Shown piece after piece: positions 18,627 to 27,325 of a DNA stretch of 64,000 nucleotides; the first letter of the stretch is position 1, and every line of letters begins with the position of its first letter. The notes under the pieces are model-generated. The model ran no database searches, was not told where the DNA came from, and saw nothing but the letters and a program-made list of their open reading frames with translations. Both the position numbers and the translations under genes were made by a program. The stretch is from Inquilinus limosus DSM 16000 (lineage in GTDB: Bacteria; Pseudomonadota; Alphaproteobacteria; DSM-16000; Inquilinaceae): the NCBI RefSeq assembly GCF_000423185.1, contig NZ_AUHM01000002.1, positions 62,001 through 126,000 on the forward strand. Direction: 5' to 3'.

Positions 18627-19310
18627 ATGCGGCCGGCCGATCCCCTGCACCATGTCGAGCACTGGGTGTTCGACCTCGACAACACGCTGTACCCCGCCCG
18701 CACCAACCTGTTCGCCCAGATCGACCAGCGCATGGGCGAATACATCCGGTCGCATTACGACCTGCCGGAGGATGAGGCCAAGGCGCTGCAGAAGCGCCTG
18801 TTCCGGGAATACGGCACCACGCTGCGCGGTCTGATGAACGAGCGCGCGGTCGAGCCCGGCCCGTTCCTCGAATATGTCCACGACATCGACATCTCGGCGA
18901 TCGGGCCCAGCCCGACCCTGGCGGCGGCGCTGGCCGACCTGCCGGGCCGCAAGATCGTGTTCACCAACGGCTCGGTCCGCCATGCCGAGCGGGTGCTGAC
19001 CCGGCTCGGCGTGGCGTCGCAGTTCGACGGCATCTTCGACATCGTCGCCGCCGGCTACGTACCGAAGCCCGACCCCGGCCCCTACCGCACGATGCTGGAC
19101 CGCTACGGCCTGGCGCCGGAGGCGACGGTGATGGTCGAGGACATGGCCCGCAACCTGCTGCCGGCCCATCAGCTCGGCATGACCACGGTCTGGGTGCGCA
19201 CGCCGTCGGACTGGGGCCAGCCGCAGCCCGGCGACGGCCATATCGACATTGCCGTCGACGACGCCGCCGAATGGCTGGCCGCGGTGGCGGCGGCCCGGCG
19301 GGCGGTCTGA
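18627..19310 (+). CDS. HAD-superfamily pyrimidine 5'-nucleotidase
   Basis: The 227-residue protein is a HAD phosphatase: motif I VFDLDNTLYP (nucleophile and acid Asp), motif II IVFTNGS, motif III Lys in YVPKPDPGPY, and motif IV VMVEDMARNLLPAHQLGM. The DLDNTLY form with a four-helix cap (FAQIDQRMGEYIRSHYDL) is that of the pyrimidine 5'-nucleotidase/SDT1 group that dephosphorylates UMP/CMP-like nucleotides in the cytoplasm. Alpha-proteobacteria commonly have it; substrate range is family knowledge. It is probably cotranscribed with yciB and converges on the DUF2147 gene with 4 bases between the ends. Confidence 0.9.
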   Translation: MRPADPLHHVEHWVFDLDNTLYPARTNLFAQIDQRMGEYIRSHYDLPEDEAKALQKRLFREYGTTLRGLMNERAVEPGPFLEYVHDIDISAIGPSPTLAAALADLPGRKIVFTNGSVRHAERVLTRLGVASQFDGIFDIVAAGYVPKPDPGPYRTMLDRYGLAPEATVMVEDMARNLLPAHQLGMTTVWVRTPSDWGQPQPGDGHIDIAVDDAAEWLAAVAAARRAV

Positions 19311-19314
19311 CGCC

Positions 19315-19764
19315 CTACCCGCAGGGCTTGAAGCTGCCGGGCGGCTGGCGGGTCCAGGTGTCGGTGCGGCCGAGCAGGCTGATGCCGACATAGCCGCGCA
19401 GGTCCAGCGTGGCCGGCCCGGTCAGCCTCATCTCGGCGTCGTAGGTGTTGCCGCTCTTCGGGTCGTAGATCGTGCCGTCCTCCCACTCCGTGTCGGAGAC
19501 CTGGGTGAAGCTGTACAGCATGACCAGCTTGCACAGCGGCCGGCCGCGCTTGCTCTCGTCCGGGTTGTTCATATCGGTGGCCGGGGCGTCCGGCGGCAGG
19601 CCGGCGATGAGGCCGCAGATGCCGTTGGTGCAGTCAGTGATCTCGATCACCGAGCGGCCGTCCCCGGTGCGCCAGAAGCCCTTGATCCCGCCGGCGGCGG
19701 AGGCGGCCGGGGCGGCCAGAGCCACGGCCAGGCCGAGGAGAAGGGCGGCGCTGCGGATGATCAT
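19315..19764 (-). CDS. DUF2147 periplasmic protein
   Basis: The 149-residue product has a signal peptide (MIIRSAALLLGLAVALAAP, cleavage near ASA) and the DUF2147 pattern: GFWRTGDGRSVIEITDC, LVMLYSFTQ, WEDGTIYDPKSGNTYDAEM and LRGYVGISLLGRTDTWTR. This is a small beta-barrel-like secreted domain of unknown function. Four Cys (in DCTNGICG, LCKL and the C-terminal PCG) could form disulfides in the periplasm. The ATG at 19764 is preferred over the upstream 19845 start because the signal peptide starts there. Confidence 0.9.
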   Translation of the reverse strand: MIIRSAALLLGLAVALAAPAASAAGGIKGFWRTGDGRSVIEITDCTNGICGLIAGLPPDAPATDMNNPDESKRGRPLCKLVMLYSFTQVSDTEWEDGTIYDPKSGNTYDAEMRLTGPATLDLRGYVGISLLGRTDTWTRQPPGSFKPCG

Positions 19765-19965
19765 GGGCACTCCCGTTTCGGTCTTGTTGCTTCTCCTTTG
19801 AGGATGCGGCCGGGCCGGACTCCTGTCCATCGTCCCGATTTGCACCGCGCCGAGGGTGACAACTTTGAAATTATTCCAGCTTTTGCCTGGGTTTGCCCTC
19901 CGCTATGGTCCAGCATCGGCCAGAGGGAGCCGCCGGCACCGGAGCCGGACCAGGAGATGTGAGAG

Positions 19966-21372
19966 ATGAGCGCGCCGCGGACACTGTTCGACAAGATCTG
20001 GGACAGCCATGTCGTCCACCGTCAGGATGACGGGACGTGCATCCTCTACATCGACCGCCACCTTGTGCACGAGGTGACGAGCCCGCAGGCCTTCGAGGGG
20101 CTGCGCATGGCCGGGCGCAAGGTGCGCCAGCCGCAGGCCACCCTGGCGGTGCCGGACCACAACGTGCCGACCTCGGACCGCAGCAAGGGCATCGCCGACG
20201 AGGAGAGCCGGATCCAGGTCGAGACGCTGGAGAAGAACGCCGCCGATTTCGGCGTGCCGATCTTCACCATGAACGATATCCGCCAGGGCGTGGTCCACAT
20301 CATCGGGCCGGAGCAGGGCTTCACCCTGCCGGGCACCACCATCGTCTGCGGCGACAGCCACACCTCGACCCATGGCGCCTTCGGCGCGCTGGCCTTCGGC
20401 ATCGGCACCAGCGAGGTCGAGCACGTTCTGGCCACCCAGACGCTGCTGCAGAAGCCGGCCAAGAACATGCGCATCACGGTCGAGGGCGACCTGCCGCTCG
20501 GCGTGACCGCGAAGGACATGATCCTGGCGATCATCGGCACCATCGGCACCGCCGGCGGCACCGGCCATGTCATCGAGTACGCCGGCGACGCCATCCGCGC
20601 CTTGTCGATGGAAGGCCGGATGACGGTCTGCAACATGTCGATCGAGGCCGGTGCGCGTGCCGGGCTGATCGCGCCGGACGAGACCACCTTCGCCTATCTC
20701 AAGGGCCGGCCGATGGCGCCGAAGGGCGAGGCCTGGGACCAGGCGGTAGAATACTGGCGCACCCTGCCATCGGACGAGGGCGCCCGCTACGATCGCGAGA
20801 TCGTGCTGAAGGCCAGGGACATCGCGCCGATGGTCACCTGGGGCACCAGCCCGGAGGACGTGGCGCCGATCACCGGCGTGGTGCCGGACCCGGACGCCGC
20901 GCCGGACGCCAACAAGGCCAGCGCCTGGCGCCGCAGCCTGGACTATATGGGGCTGAAGCCCGGCCAGCGGCTGAGCGAGGTGCCGGTCGACAAGGTCTTC
21001 ATCGGCTCCTGCACCAATGGCCGGATCGAGGACCTGCGCGCCGCCGCCGCCGTCGCCCGCGGCCGGCGCGTGGCCGACAAGGTCTACGCCATGATCGTCC
21101 CGGGCTCCGGCCTGGTGAAGGAGCAGGCCGAGGCCGAGGGGCTGGACCGGGTGTTCAAGGAGGCCGGCTTCGACTGGCGCGAGCCCGGCTGCTCGATGTG
21201 CCTCGCCATGAACGCCGACAAGCTGTCGCCGGGCGAGCGCTGCGCCTCGACCTCGAACCGCAACTTCGAGGGCCGTCAGGGCCGTGGCGGCCGCACCCAT
21301 CTGGTCAGCCCGGCCATGGCCGCAGCGGCGGCGATCGCCGGCCACCTGACCGACGTCCGCGAGCTGAACTGA
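19966..21372 (+). CDS. leuC: 3-isopropylmalate dehydratase large subunit
   Basis: The 468-residue protein is the large subunit of isopropylmalate isomerase, which interconverts 2- and 3-isopropylmalate in leucine synthesis with a [4Fe-4S] cluster. Clear marks are [60 protein letters not shown], the cluster Cys in [17 protein letters not shown] and the pair in [11 protein letters not shown]. Length equals other LeuC proteins (466-470). A GGAGATGTGAGAG stretch precedes the ATG. The partner leuD is not next to it in this window, so the two subunits are encoded apart or leuD is outside. Confidence 0.97.
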   Translation: MSAPRTLFDKIWDSHVVHRQDDGTCILYIDRHLVHEVTSPQAFEGLRMAGRKVRQPQATLAVPDHNVPTSDRSKGIADEESRIQVETLEKNAADFGVPIFTMNDIRQGVVHIIGPEQGFTLPGTTIVCGDSHTSTHGAFGALAFGIGTSEVEHVLATQTLLQKPAKNMRITVEGDLPLGVTAKDMILAIIGTIGTAGGTGHVIEYAGDAIRALSMEGRMTVCNMSIEAGARAGLIAPDETTFAYLKGRPMAPKGEAWDQAVEYWRTLPSDEGARYDREIVLKARDIAPMVTWGTSPEDVAPITGVVPDPDAAPDANKASAWRRSLDYMGLKPGQRLSEVPVDKVFIGSCTNGRIEDLRAAAAVARGRRVADKVYAMIVPGSGLVKEQAEAEGLDRVFKEAGFDWREPGCSMCLAMNADKLSPGERCASTSNRNFEGRQGRGGRTHLVSPAMAAAAAIAGHLTDVRELN

Positions 21373-21374
21373 CC

Positions 21375-21468
21375 GCGTAGGTTGGGTTCGCCCTTGGGCG
21401 AACCCAACATCTGCTTCATCAATATCCAGCTGTGCGCGTTGGGTTCGCGTCGCGAACCCAACCTACGC
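21375..21468. repeat. Double-hairpin palindromic repeat (family C)
   Basis: A 94-bp element whose ends GCGTAGGTTGGGTTCG and CGAACCCAACCTACGC are perfectly complementary, each end also forming its own hairpin (GTTGGGTTCGCC with GGCGAACCCAAC at 21381-21408; GTTGGGTTCGC with GCGAACCCAAC at 21438-21462). It fills the leuC-methyltransferase gap. This looks like a mobile palindromic unit; I see only one copy in the window. Confidence 0.85.
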
Positions 21469-21498
21469 CGTCGCTCGCCCTCGCCCGGAGCCCCCGCC

Positions 21499-22209
21499 AT
21501 GTCCGCACCGGCCGATGCCGCGCGCAAGTTCGACCCGGCCCGCGCCGGTGAATACGAGGTGCAGAGCCGCATCGCCCTGGCCGGCTACGACGCCTGCCAC
21601 GAGCTGTCGGCCTGCATGCTGGCGGCGGCGCTGGGTTCCGGCGGCACGGCCGAGATCCTGGTCGCCGGTGCCGGCGGTGGGGCGCGGGAGATCGTCACCG
21701 CCGGGACCCTGGAGCCGGGCTGGCGCTTCGTCGCGGTCGATCCGTCGCAGCCGATGCTGGACCTCGCCGTCGCCCGGCTGGGCGAGGCCGGCCTGCTGGA
21801 ACGGACGGAGATCCGCCTCGGCACCGTCGACGACCTGCCGGCGGAGCGGCGCTTCGATGCGGCGACGCTGATCGGCGTGCTGCACCACCTGCCCGGCGAC
21901 GAGGCCAAGCGCGCCATTCTGGGATCGATCGCGGCCCGGCTGAAGCCGGGGGCGCCGCTGATCCTGGCCGGCAACCGCTTCGCCTATGCCAGCCGGCCGC
22001 TGCTGCTGACGGCCTGGGGCGAACGCTGGCGGATGCACGGCGCCGGGCCGGAGGAGGTGCAGGCCAAGCTGGGCAGGATCCTGCAGGGCGCCGACCCGCC
22101 GGCCTCCGAGGAGGCCGTGGCCGAGCTTCTGGCCGAGACCGGCTTCGGGCCGCCGACCGGCTTCTTCTCCAGCCTGTTCTGGGCGGCCTGGCTGGTCCGG
22201 CGGGTATGA
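21499..22209 (+). CDS. Class I SAM-dependent methyltransferase
   Basis: The 236-residue protein has a Rossmann-like methyltransferase core: motif I ILVAGAGGGAREI (about residue 50), the acidic loop FVAVDPSQPMLDLA, VDDLPAERRFDAATLIGVLHHLPGDE (motifs for post-I and the catalytic-side strand) and LKPGAPLILAGNR. Substrate is unknown; the small size and free-standing position give no pathway. The frame extends upstream through the palindromic repeat, but MSAPADAARKFD at 21499 follows a CCCGGAG site and is where the family-like sequence begins. Confidence 0.85.
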   Translation: MSAPADAARKFDPARAGEYEVQSRIALAGYDACHELSACMLAAALGSGGTAEILVAGAGGGAREIVTAGTLEPGWRFVAVDPSQPMLDLAVARLGEAGLLERTEIRLGTVDDLPAERRFDAATLIGVLHHLPGDEAKRAILGSIAARLKPGAPLILAGNRFAYASRPLLLTAWGERWRMHGAGPEEVQAKLGRILQGADPPASEEAVAELLAETGFGPPTGFFSSLFWAAWLVRRV

Positions 22210-22241
22210 TCGCCGCCGCACCGTGTGCTTGCGGATGGCCT

Positions 22242-22847
22242 CTAAGCGTGGCCGGCTTCGCTCGACAGCATCATAGGGTCGATGCCGAGCTTGGCGATCG
22301 CCCGCTCCCACTTCACCGACAGATCCTCGCCGAACAGGATGTCCGGATCGCAGGGGACGGTGAGCCAACCATTGGCCTGGATCTCGGCGTCGAGCTGGCC
22401 CGCGCTCCACCCGGCATAGCCGAGCGCCAGCAGATGCTGCCGGGGCCCCTCGCCATTGGCGATCGCCTGCAGCACCTCGAGCGTCGAGGTCACGGCGACC
22501 TGGCCGACCACCACCGTCTTCTCCGCCCGGTAGTCGGTGGTATGCAGCACGAAGCCGCGGCCCGATTCGACCGGCCCGCCGAACTGGACCCGGGTGCTGC
22601 CCAGCAGCTCGCCATGCGGGATGCCGAGCTGGTCGAGCAGGGTCGGGAAATCGATGGTCGACAGCGGCTTGTTGACCACGAGTCCCATCGCCCCCTGCTC
22701 GTTATGGGCGCAGAGATAGATTACCGTCCGGGCGAAGGGCGGCGCGACCAAGGTCGGCATCGCGATCAGGAGCTGCCCCGCGAGGTAGCTTCCGCCCGCC
22801 GACACGCCTTCGCCCGAGGAGGATTTCGCCCGACTCATCCCGACCAC
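22242..22847 (-). CDS. YqgE/AlgH family protein (DUF179)
   Basis: The 201-residue cytoplasmic protein shows the family pattern SYLAGQLLIAMPTL, FARTVIYLCAHNEQGAMGLVVNKPL, VQFGGPVESGRGFVLHTTDY and LLALGYAGWSAGQLDAEIQANGWL. The biochemical role of this conserved family is not established. It is divergent from the DsbD-type gene, sharing a 106-base intergenic region. The N-terminal 15 residues are Ser/Lys rich and non-conserved; a start at the second Met (MSRAKSSS) is equally possible. Confidence 0.93.
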   Translation of the reverse strand: MVGMSRAKSSSGEGVSAGGSYLAGQLLIAMPTLVAPPFARTVIYLCAHNEQGAMGLVVNKPLSTIDFPTLLDQLGIPHGELLGSTRVQFGGPVESGRGFVLHTTDYRAEKTVVVGQVAVTSTLEVLQAIANGEGPRQHLLALGYAGWSAGQLDAEIQANGWLTVPCDPDILFGEDLSVKWERAIAKLGIDPMMLSSEAGHA

Positions 22848-22953
22848 TGCTCCGTCTTCCGCTCCAGCCGCGACACTAGGCTAACTCGCGGCGATCTGGT
22901 TTCGAACGACTATATAGGCCAAAGAAGGGCGGTTTCATGGTGCCGGAGATTCG

Positions 22954-25074
22954 ATGACCCGGGGGTTCGCAGTTCTGATCGCCGCAGCGCTCGGCCTCGC
23001 CGCCCTGGCCCGGTCCGGCGCGGCCGAGGCCGCGGCCACGCCGTGGCAGGAAGCCAAGGGCGCGTCGGCGCGGCTGGTCACGGCGGTCGACGGCACCGGA
23101 GGGCTGGCGGAGATCCCGGCCGGGCTGCACATCCGGCTGGACTCGCACTGGAAGACCTATTGGCGCTCCCCCGGCGATGCCGGGCTGCCGCCGGCGCTGG
23201 ACTGGAGCGGTTCGAACAATCTCGGCACCCCGACGCTGGCCTATCCGGCGCCGCACCGGTTCCAGCTGTTCGGCCTCGAGACCTATGGCTACGAGACCGA
23301 GGTGGTGTTCCCGCTGACCCTGCCGGTGGCGCAGGCCGGCCAGCCGCAGCACCTGTCCCTGGCCGCGACCGTGCTGGTGTGCAGCGACATCTGCATCCCG
23401 GCCAGTTTCTCCTTCACCCTCGACCTGCCGGCCGGGGCGGCGACGCCCGACCCGGACTCGGCCAATCTGATCAACCGCTACGCCAACGCCGTGCCGGGCG
23501 ACGGCAGTGCCGCCGGCCTCGCCATCGGCCCGGTCGCGGCGACCGAAAAGGGGCTGCGGGTCGAGGCGACGGCGCGCGAACCCTTCGAGGCGCCCGACAT
23601 CTTCGTCGAGGGCGCGCCGGGCGACGCCTTCGCCGCACCGCGCATCGCCACCAGCGAGGGCGGCCGCCGGCTGGTCGCCGAGATCGACCGGATCCAGGCC
23701 GCCGACCCGCCGTCCGCGCTGGCCGGCAGCCCGGTCACCCTGACCCTGGTCGACGGGCCGCGCAGCGTCGAGGCGAAGGCGACGGTCGGGCCGGCGGTCG
23801 CCATGGCGCCGGATGCCGGCGCCTGGCTGGGCATCCTGGGCGTGGCCCTGCTGGGCGGGCTGATCCTGAACCTGATGCCCTGCGTGCTGCCCGTGCTGTC
23901 GCTGAAGCTGCTGTCGATCGTCAAGCTGGGGGGCGTCGAGGCCGGCGGGCGGATGCCGCGGCGGCAGCGGTTGGGCCTGCTGGCCACCGCCGCCGGCATC
24001 GTCGTGTCCTTCCTGGCGCTGGCGGCCGGGGCGATCGGACTGAAGGCGGCCGGCGCATCGGTCGGCTGGGGCATCCAGTTCCAGGAGCCGGTGTTCCTGG
24101 CGGCGATGGCCGTCATCGTCACCCTGTTCGGCTGCAACCTGCTGGGGCTGTTCGAGGTGACGCTGCCCGGCCGCGCCATGGACGCCGCGGCCCGGGCCAG
24201 CGGCACCGGCCGGCCGGAGAAGAGCGGCCTCGCCGGCCCGTTCCTGACCGGCGCCTTCGCCACGCTGCTGGCCACCCCCTGCTCCGCCCCCTTCGTCGGC
24301 ACCGCGCTGGGCTTCGCCCTGTCGCGCGGCCCGGCCGAGATCGGCGCCATCTTCGCCGCGCTCGGCCTCGGCATGGCCCTGCCCTATCTGTTGATCGCCG
24401 CGGTGCCGGGCCTGGCCCGGCTGCTGCCGCGCCCCGGCCGCTGGATGGTCTGGCTGAAGGCCCTGCTCGGCATCGCCCTGTTCGGCACGGCCGCGTGGCT
24501 GCTCTCGATCCTCGCCGTGCAGGTGCCGCCGGCCGCGGCCGCGGCGGTGGCGGTCGTCCTGGTGGCGATCGGCCTGGTCCTGTGGCTGCGGCGGCGCGGC
24601 GGGACGGCGGTCCGCCGGATCGGCGCCGCGGCCGCCGTCGGCCTGGCCCTGGCCGCGGTGCTGCTGCCGCTGCGCTTCGACCGCTCCGACGCGGCGACGC
24701 CGCAGGCCGCCTCGGCCATTCCCTGGACCCGATTCGAGCGGGCCGCGATCCCCGGCCTGGTGCGCGAGGGCAAGGTGGTGTTCGTCGACGTCACCGCCGA
24801 CTGGTGCCTGACCTGCAAGGTCAACAAGCTGCTGGTGATCGACCGAGACCCGGTGGCGGCCGTGCTGGGCGAGGCCGGAGTGGTGCCGATGCTGGCCGAC
24901 TGGACCAATCCGGACCAGGCCATCGCCGATTACCTTGCGGCGCATGGCCGCTACGGCATACCGTTCAACGCCGTGTACGGGCCGGGGGCGCCGGACGGGA
25001 TCCTGCTGCCGGAGCTGCTGAGCACCGAGACGGTTCTGGACGCCCTTGCCAAAGCGCGCGGCGCGAGTTCGTAA
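22954..25074 (+). CDS. ScsB/DsbD-type thiol:disulfide reductase
   Basis: A 706-residue, three-part electron carrier. After a signal peptide (to about residue 28) comes a periplasmic DsbD N-terminal domain with the redox pair C143/C147 (VCSDIC), then an eight-helix membrane domain with the buried pair C310 (LNLMPCVLP) and C443 (ATPCSAPFVG), and a C-terminal thioredoxin domain with C618/C621 (DWCLTCK). It passes electrons from cytoplasmic thioredoxin to periplasmic thiol proteins. The long N-terminal domain with paired repeats suits the ScsB branch more than classical DsbD. It is followed after 50 bases by a peroxiredoxin gene, suggesting a shared redox theme. Confidence 0.92.
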   Translation: MTRGFAVLIAAALGLAALARSGAAEAAATPWQEAKGASARLVTAVDGTGGLAEIPAGLHIRLDSHWKTYWRSPGDAGLPPALDWSGSNNLGTPTLAYPAPHRFQLFGLETYGYETEVVFPLTLPVAQAGQPQHLSLAATVLVCSDICIPASFSFTLDLPAGAATPDPDSANLINRYANAVPGDGSAAGLAIGPVAATEKGLRVEATAREPFEAPDIFVEGAPGDAFAAPRIATSEGGRRLVAEIDRIQAADPPSALAGSPVTLTLVDGPRSVEAKATVGPAVAMAPDAGAWLGILGVALLGGLILNLMPCVLPVLSLKLLSIVKLGGVEAGGRMPRRQRLGLLATAAGIVVSFLALAAGAIGLKAAGASVGWGIQFQEPVFLAAMAVIVTLFGCNLLGLFEVTLPGRAMDAAARASGTGRPEKSGLAGPFLTGAFATLLATPCSAPFVGTALGFALSRGPAEIGAIFAALGLGMALPYLLIAAVPGLARLLPRPGRWMVWLKALLGIALFGTAAWLLSILAVQVPPAAAAAVAVVLVAIGLVLWLRRRGGTAVRRIGAAAAVGLALAAVLLPLRFDRSDAATPQAASAIPWTRFERAAIPGLVREGKVVFVDVTADWCLTCKVNKLLVIDRDPVAAVLGEAGVVPMLADWTNPDQAIADYLAAHGRYGIPFNAVYGPGAPDGILLPELLSTETVLDALAKARGASS

Positions 25075-25124
25075 CCGTCCGGCCGCTGCGGGCCGGCCTC
25101 ACACAATCTGGCGGAGAGGACCCC

Positions 25125-25607
25125 ATGACGATCAAGGTTGGCGACCGCATCCCGTCGGTCACGCTGAAGTACCTCGGCAAGGAGGGCATGGCCGAGATCA
25201 AGACCGACGACCTGTTCAAGGGCAAGACCGTGGCCCTGTTCGCGGTGCCGGGCGCCTTCACCCCGACCTGCTCGGCCAAGCACCTGCCGAGCTTCACCGG
25301 CAACGCCGAGGCGCTGAAGGCCAAGGGCGTCGACCAGATCGTCTGCCTGGCGGTGAACGATCCCTTCGTGATGAAGGCCTGGGCCGACAGGAACGAGGTC
25401 GGCGAGACCGTCTTCATGCTGCCGGACGGCAACGCCACCCTGACCAAGGCGCTGGGGCTGGAGATGGACGGGTCGGGCTACGGCCTGGGCACCCGGTCGC
25501 AGCGCTTCGCCCTGATCGCCAAGGACGGCGTCGTCACCCATCTCGCGGTCGAGAAGCCGGGCGCCTTCGAGGTGTCGAGCGGCGAGGCCATCCTGGCGGC
25601 GCTCTAG
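25125..25607 (+). CDS. Peroxiredoxin, Prx5 family
   Basis: The 160-residue protein reduces peroxides with the peroxidatic C49 in PGAFTPTCSAKHLP, the defining Prx5 (AhpE/type II Prx) site. A second Cys, C74 in IVCLAVND, could be a resolving residue or a glutaredoxin/glutathione target. Further family marks are NDPFVMKAWA, FMLPDGNATLTKALGLEMD and RSQRFALIAKDGVV. It has no signal peptide, so it is cytoplasmic. GGAGAGGACCCC precedes the ATG. It lies just downstream of the ScsB-type gene and may be in the same unit. Confidence 0.95.
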   Translation: MTIKVGDRIPSVTLKYLGKEGMAEIKTDDLFKGKTVALFAVPGAFTPTCSAKHLPSFTGNAEALKAKGVDQIVCLAVNDPFVMKAWADRNEVGETVFMLPDGNATLTKALGLEMDGSGYGLGTRSQRFALIAKDGVVTHLAVEKPGAFEVSSGEAILAAL

Positions 25608-25620
25608 CCGCTTTCCCCTG

Positions 25621-25709
25621 CTGTCATCGCCGGGCTTGACCCGGCGATCCAGGGGCCAGCCAGAGCTGGTATCGATATTCCTGGATGCCTGGGTCAAGCC
25701 GGGCATCCA
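25621..25709. repeat. Mosaic palindromic repeat, family B, diverged copy 2
   Basis: Two joined palindromes: CGCCGGGCTTGACCCGGCG with ATCCAG, then a spacer, then TGGATGCCTGGGTCAAGCC and GGGCATCCA. It is a diverged member of the family at 4954 and 62753, and lies between the convergent peroxiredoxin and reductase genes. Confidence 0.8.
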
Positions 25710-25730
25710 CGAAAGGAGACCGGCAGACCT

Positions 25731-26729
25731 CTACGCCGCCTCCGTCTCGGTCGTGATCCGCACGCCGAACTGCTCGAACCGCGCGATCGCCGCCTCCGGC
25801 GCGACCAGGGTCTCGGGCAGAGCCAGCCCGCCGGCCGGCAACGGCAGGCCGTCCAAGCCGAGGACGCGCTCGGCGGCGACCAGCGTGCCCAGGGCGGTCA
25901 TATGGTCCACCCCCTTCGGGTCCGACACCAGGATCCGCCGCCGGGCTGCCCGCCCCGACCGCAGCCCCCCTTCGATCTCGATCACGCCGTCATGCGAGGC
26001 GCGGCCGCCGGCCCGGGTGCCGATCGAGTCGCCCTCGCCGAAATCGAAGCGGATGTCGGGGGCGCCGGTGATCGCCGCCAGGCTGGGCACGTCGAGCGCG
26101 GCCAGGGGCTGCACCGTCGCCTGATGCCCTTCGGCCAGGCGCAGGGCGCGGCCGTGGTCGCCCGCATCGACCCAGCCCCATTGCCCGCCGCGGCGCAGCA
26201 GGGCGCGGCCGGAGAAGGAGGCGGCGTCGGCGGCGCTCATCGGCCCGACCGCGTCCGCCGCATCGTAGAGGGCGGCCGTGGCGACGGCGTCGACCCGGGC
26301 GAAGTCCTCGATCGCCTGCCGCGCCACGAGGATCAGCACCCCGGCCGCCCAGTGGCCCGCCAGCACGATCGGCCGCCGCGGCGGCGCGTGCAGCGCCGCG
26401 AACACCGCCGGGCCGGTCTCCTCCACCACCTTGGTGATGCCGATATGGGCCGCGCCCTGCGCCATGGCCGCGTGGATCAGCGCATCGCCACGGTCCTGCA
26501 GCGCCGCCACGATCAGGTCGACCGGACCGAGACCGGCCAGGGCCGCCGCCGGGTCGGCGACGTCGAGCCGCAGCGTCCTCGCCCCGATCTCGCTCGCCAG
26601 GGCCGCACCGGACTCCGGCGTTCGCCCCGCCAGGATGATGTCGAGATCCGGCCCCAGCCGGCGCAGATACCGGGCGACCGTGCCGCCGACCGCGCCGTAA
26701 CCGCCGGCGATCAGGACTCGCTGGACCAT
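25731..26729 (-). CDS. NAD(P)-binding reductase, saccharopine dehydrogenase-like
   Basis: The 332-residue protein opens with a Rossmann dinucleotide motif VLIAGGYGAVGGTVARYLRR and continues LDIILAGRTPESGAALASEIG and LRLDVADPAAAL, the layout of saccharopine dehydrogenase-like or NmrA-type oxidoreductases. The middle and C-terminal parts (WGWVDAGDHGRALRLAEGH) do not reveal a substrate. The start at 26729 follows a strong GGGGAAGGGAAGG site. A 27-bp near-perfect palindrome lies 44 bases upstream, so the gene is probably repressed or induced by a dedicated regulator that is not encoded next to it. Confidence 0.8.
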   Translation of the reverse strand: MVQRVLIAGGYGAVGGTVARYLRRLGPDLDIILAGRTPESGAALASEIGARTLRLDVADPAAALAGLGPVDLIVAALQDRGDALIHAAMAQGAAHIGITKVVEETGPAVFAALHAPPRRPIVLAGHWAAGVLILVARQAIEDFARVDAVATAALYDAADAVGPMSAADAASFSGRALLRRGGQWGWVDAGDHGRALRLAEGHQATVQPLAALDVPSLAAITGAPDIRFDFGEGDSIGTRAGGRASHDGVIEIEGGLRSGRAARRRILVSDPKGVDHMTALGTLVAAERVLGLDGLPLPAGGLALPETLVAPEAAIARFEQFGVRITTETEAA

Positions 26730-26772
26730 GACCTTCCCTTCCCCAAGCCGCCAGCAGGGCATGGCGGCGTTG

Positions 26773-26799
26773 TTACGAATGGTAAGTTACCACTCGTAA
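26773..26799. promoter_or_regulatory. Near-perfect 27-bp operator-like palindrome
   Basis: The arms are TTACGAATGGTAA and TTACCACTCGTAA around a single central G; they pair at all but one position each side. It contains the inner GTAA/TTAC core seen in operators of HxlR-type and some TetR-type repressors that control oxidoreductases. It lies just before the reductase gene (start 26729) and behind the end of rnhA, so only the reductase fits as target. Confidence 0.7.
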
Positions 26800-26821
26800 T
26801 ATGGAGAGAGGATGGTCCGGG

Positions 26822-27325
26822 TCAAGCCTCCGCTGGCGCCAGGCCGCGGCCGAATTCGCGGAGGCCGCGGCGGGCCAGTTCGTCGACTCGCTCGTTCTCG
26901 GCATGGCCGGCATGGCCGCGGGTCCATTCCCAGCGCACTTTGTGCGGCGCCATGGCGGCGTCGAGCCGCTGCCACAGATCGACATTCTTCACCGGCTTGC
27001 GGTCGGCGGTGACCCAGCCGCGGGACTTCCAGTTCCTGATCCACTGGGTGATGCCGTTGCGGACATACTGGCTGTCGGTGGTCAGCACCGCCTCGACCGG
27101 GCGCTTCATCGCCTCCAGCGCCTGGATCGCCGCCATCAGCTCCATCCGGTTGTTGGTGGTCAGCGTCTCGCCGCCATAGAGCTCGCGCTCGATCTCGCCC
27201 ATGCGCAGCAGCACGCCCCAGCCGCCGGGGCCGGGATTGCCGCTGCAGGCGCCGTCGGTGAAGATCTCGACCTTCGGCAGCTTCATGGCGGGTTTCGCCA
27301 CCTTCTTCGCGGGGGTGTCGGTCAC
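26822..27325 (-). CDS. rnhA: Ribonuclease HI
   Basis: The 167-residue product cleaves RNA in RNA-DNA hybrids. It has the RNase HI core [19 protein letters not shown] (first catalytic Asp), [17 protein letters not shown] (catalytic Glu), [12 protein letters not shown] (Asp), [18 protein letters not shown] (His and last Asp). The GTG start at 27325 overlaps the TGA of thrB (GTGA), which favours coupled translation; a later ATG (27286, MKLPKVEIF) would give 154 residues, closer to the 155 of E. coli RnhA. Either is possible; the 13 extra residues are Lys/Ala-rich. Confidence 0.94.
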   Translation of the reverse strand: MTDTPAKKVAKPAMKLPKVEIFTDGACSGNPGPGGWGVLLRMGEIERELYGGETLTTNNRMELMAAIQALEAMKRPVEAVLTTDSQYVRNGITQWIRNWKSRGWVTADRKPVKNVDLWQRLDAAMAPHKVRWEWTRGHAGHAENERVDELARRGLREFGRGLAPAEA

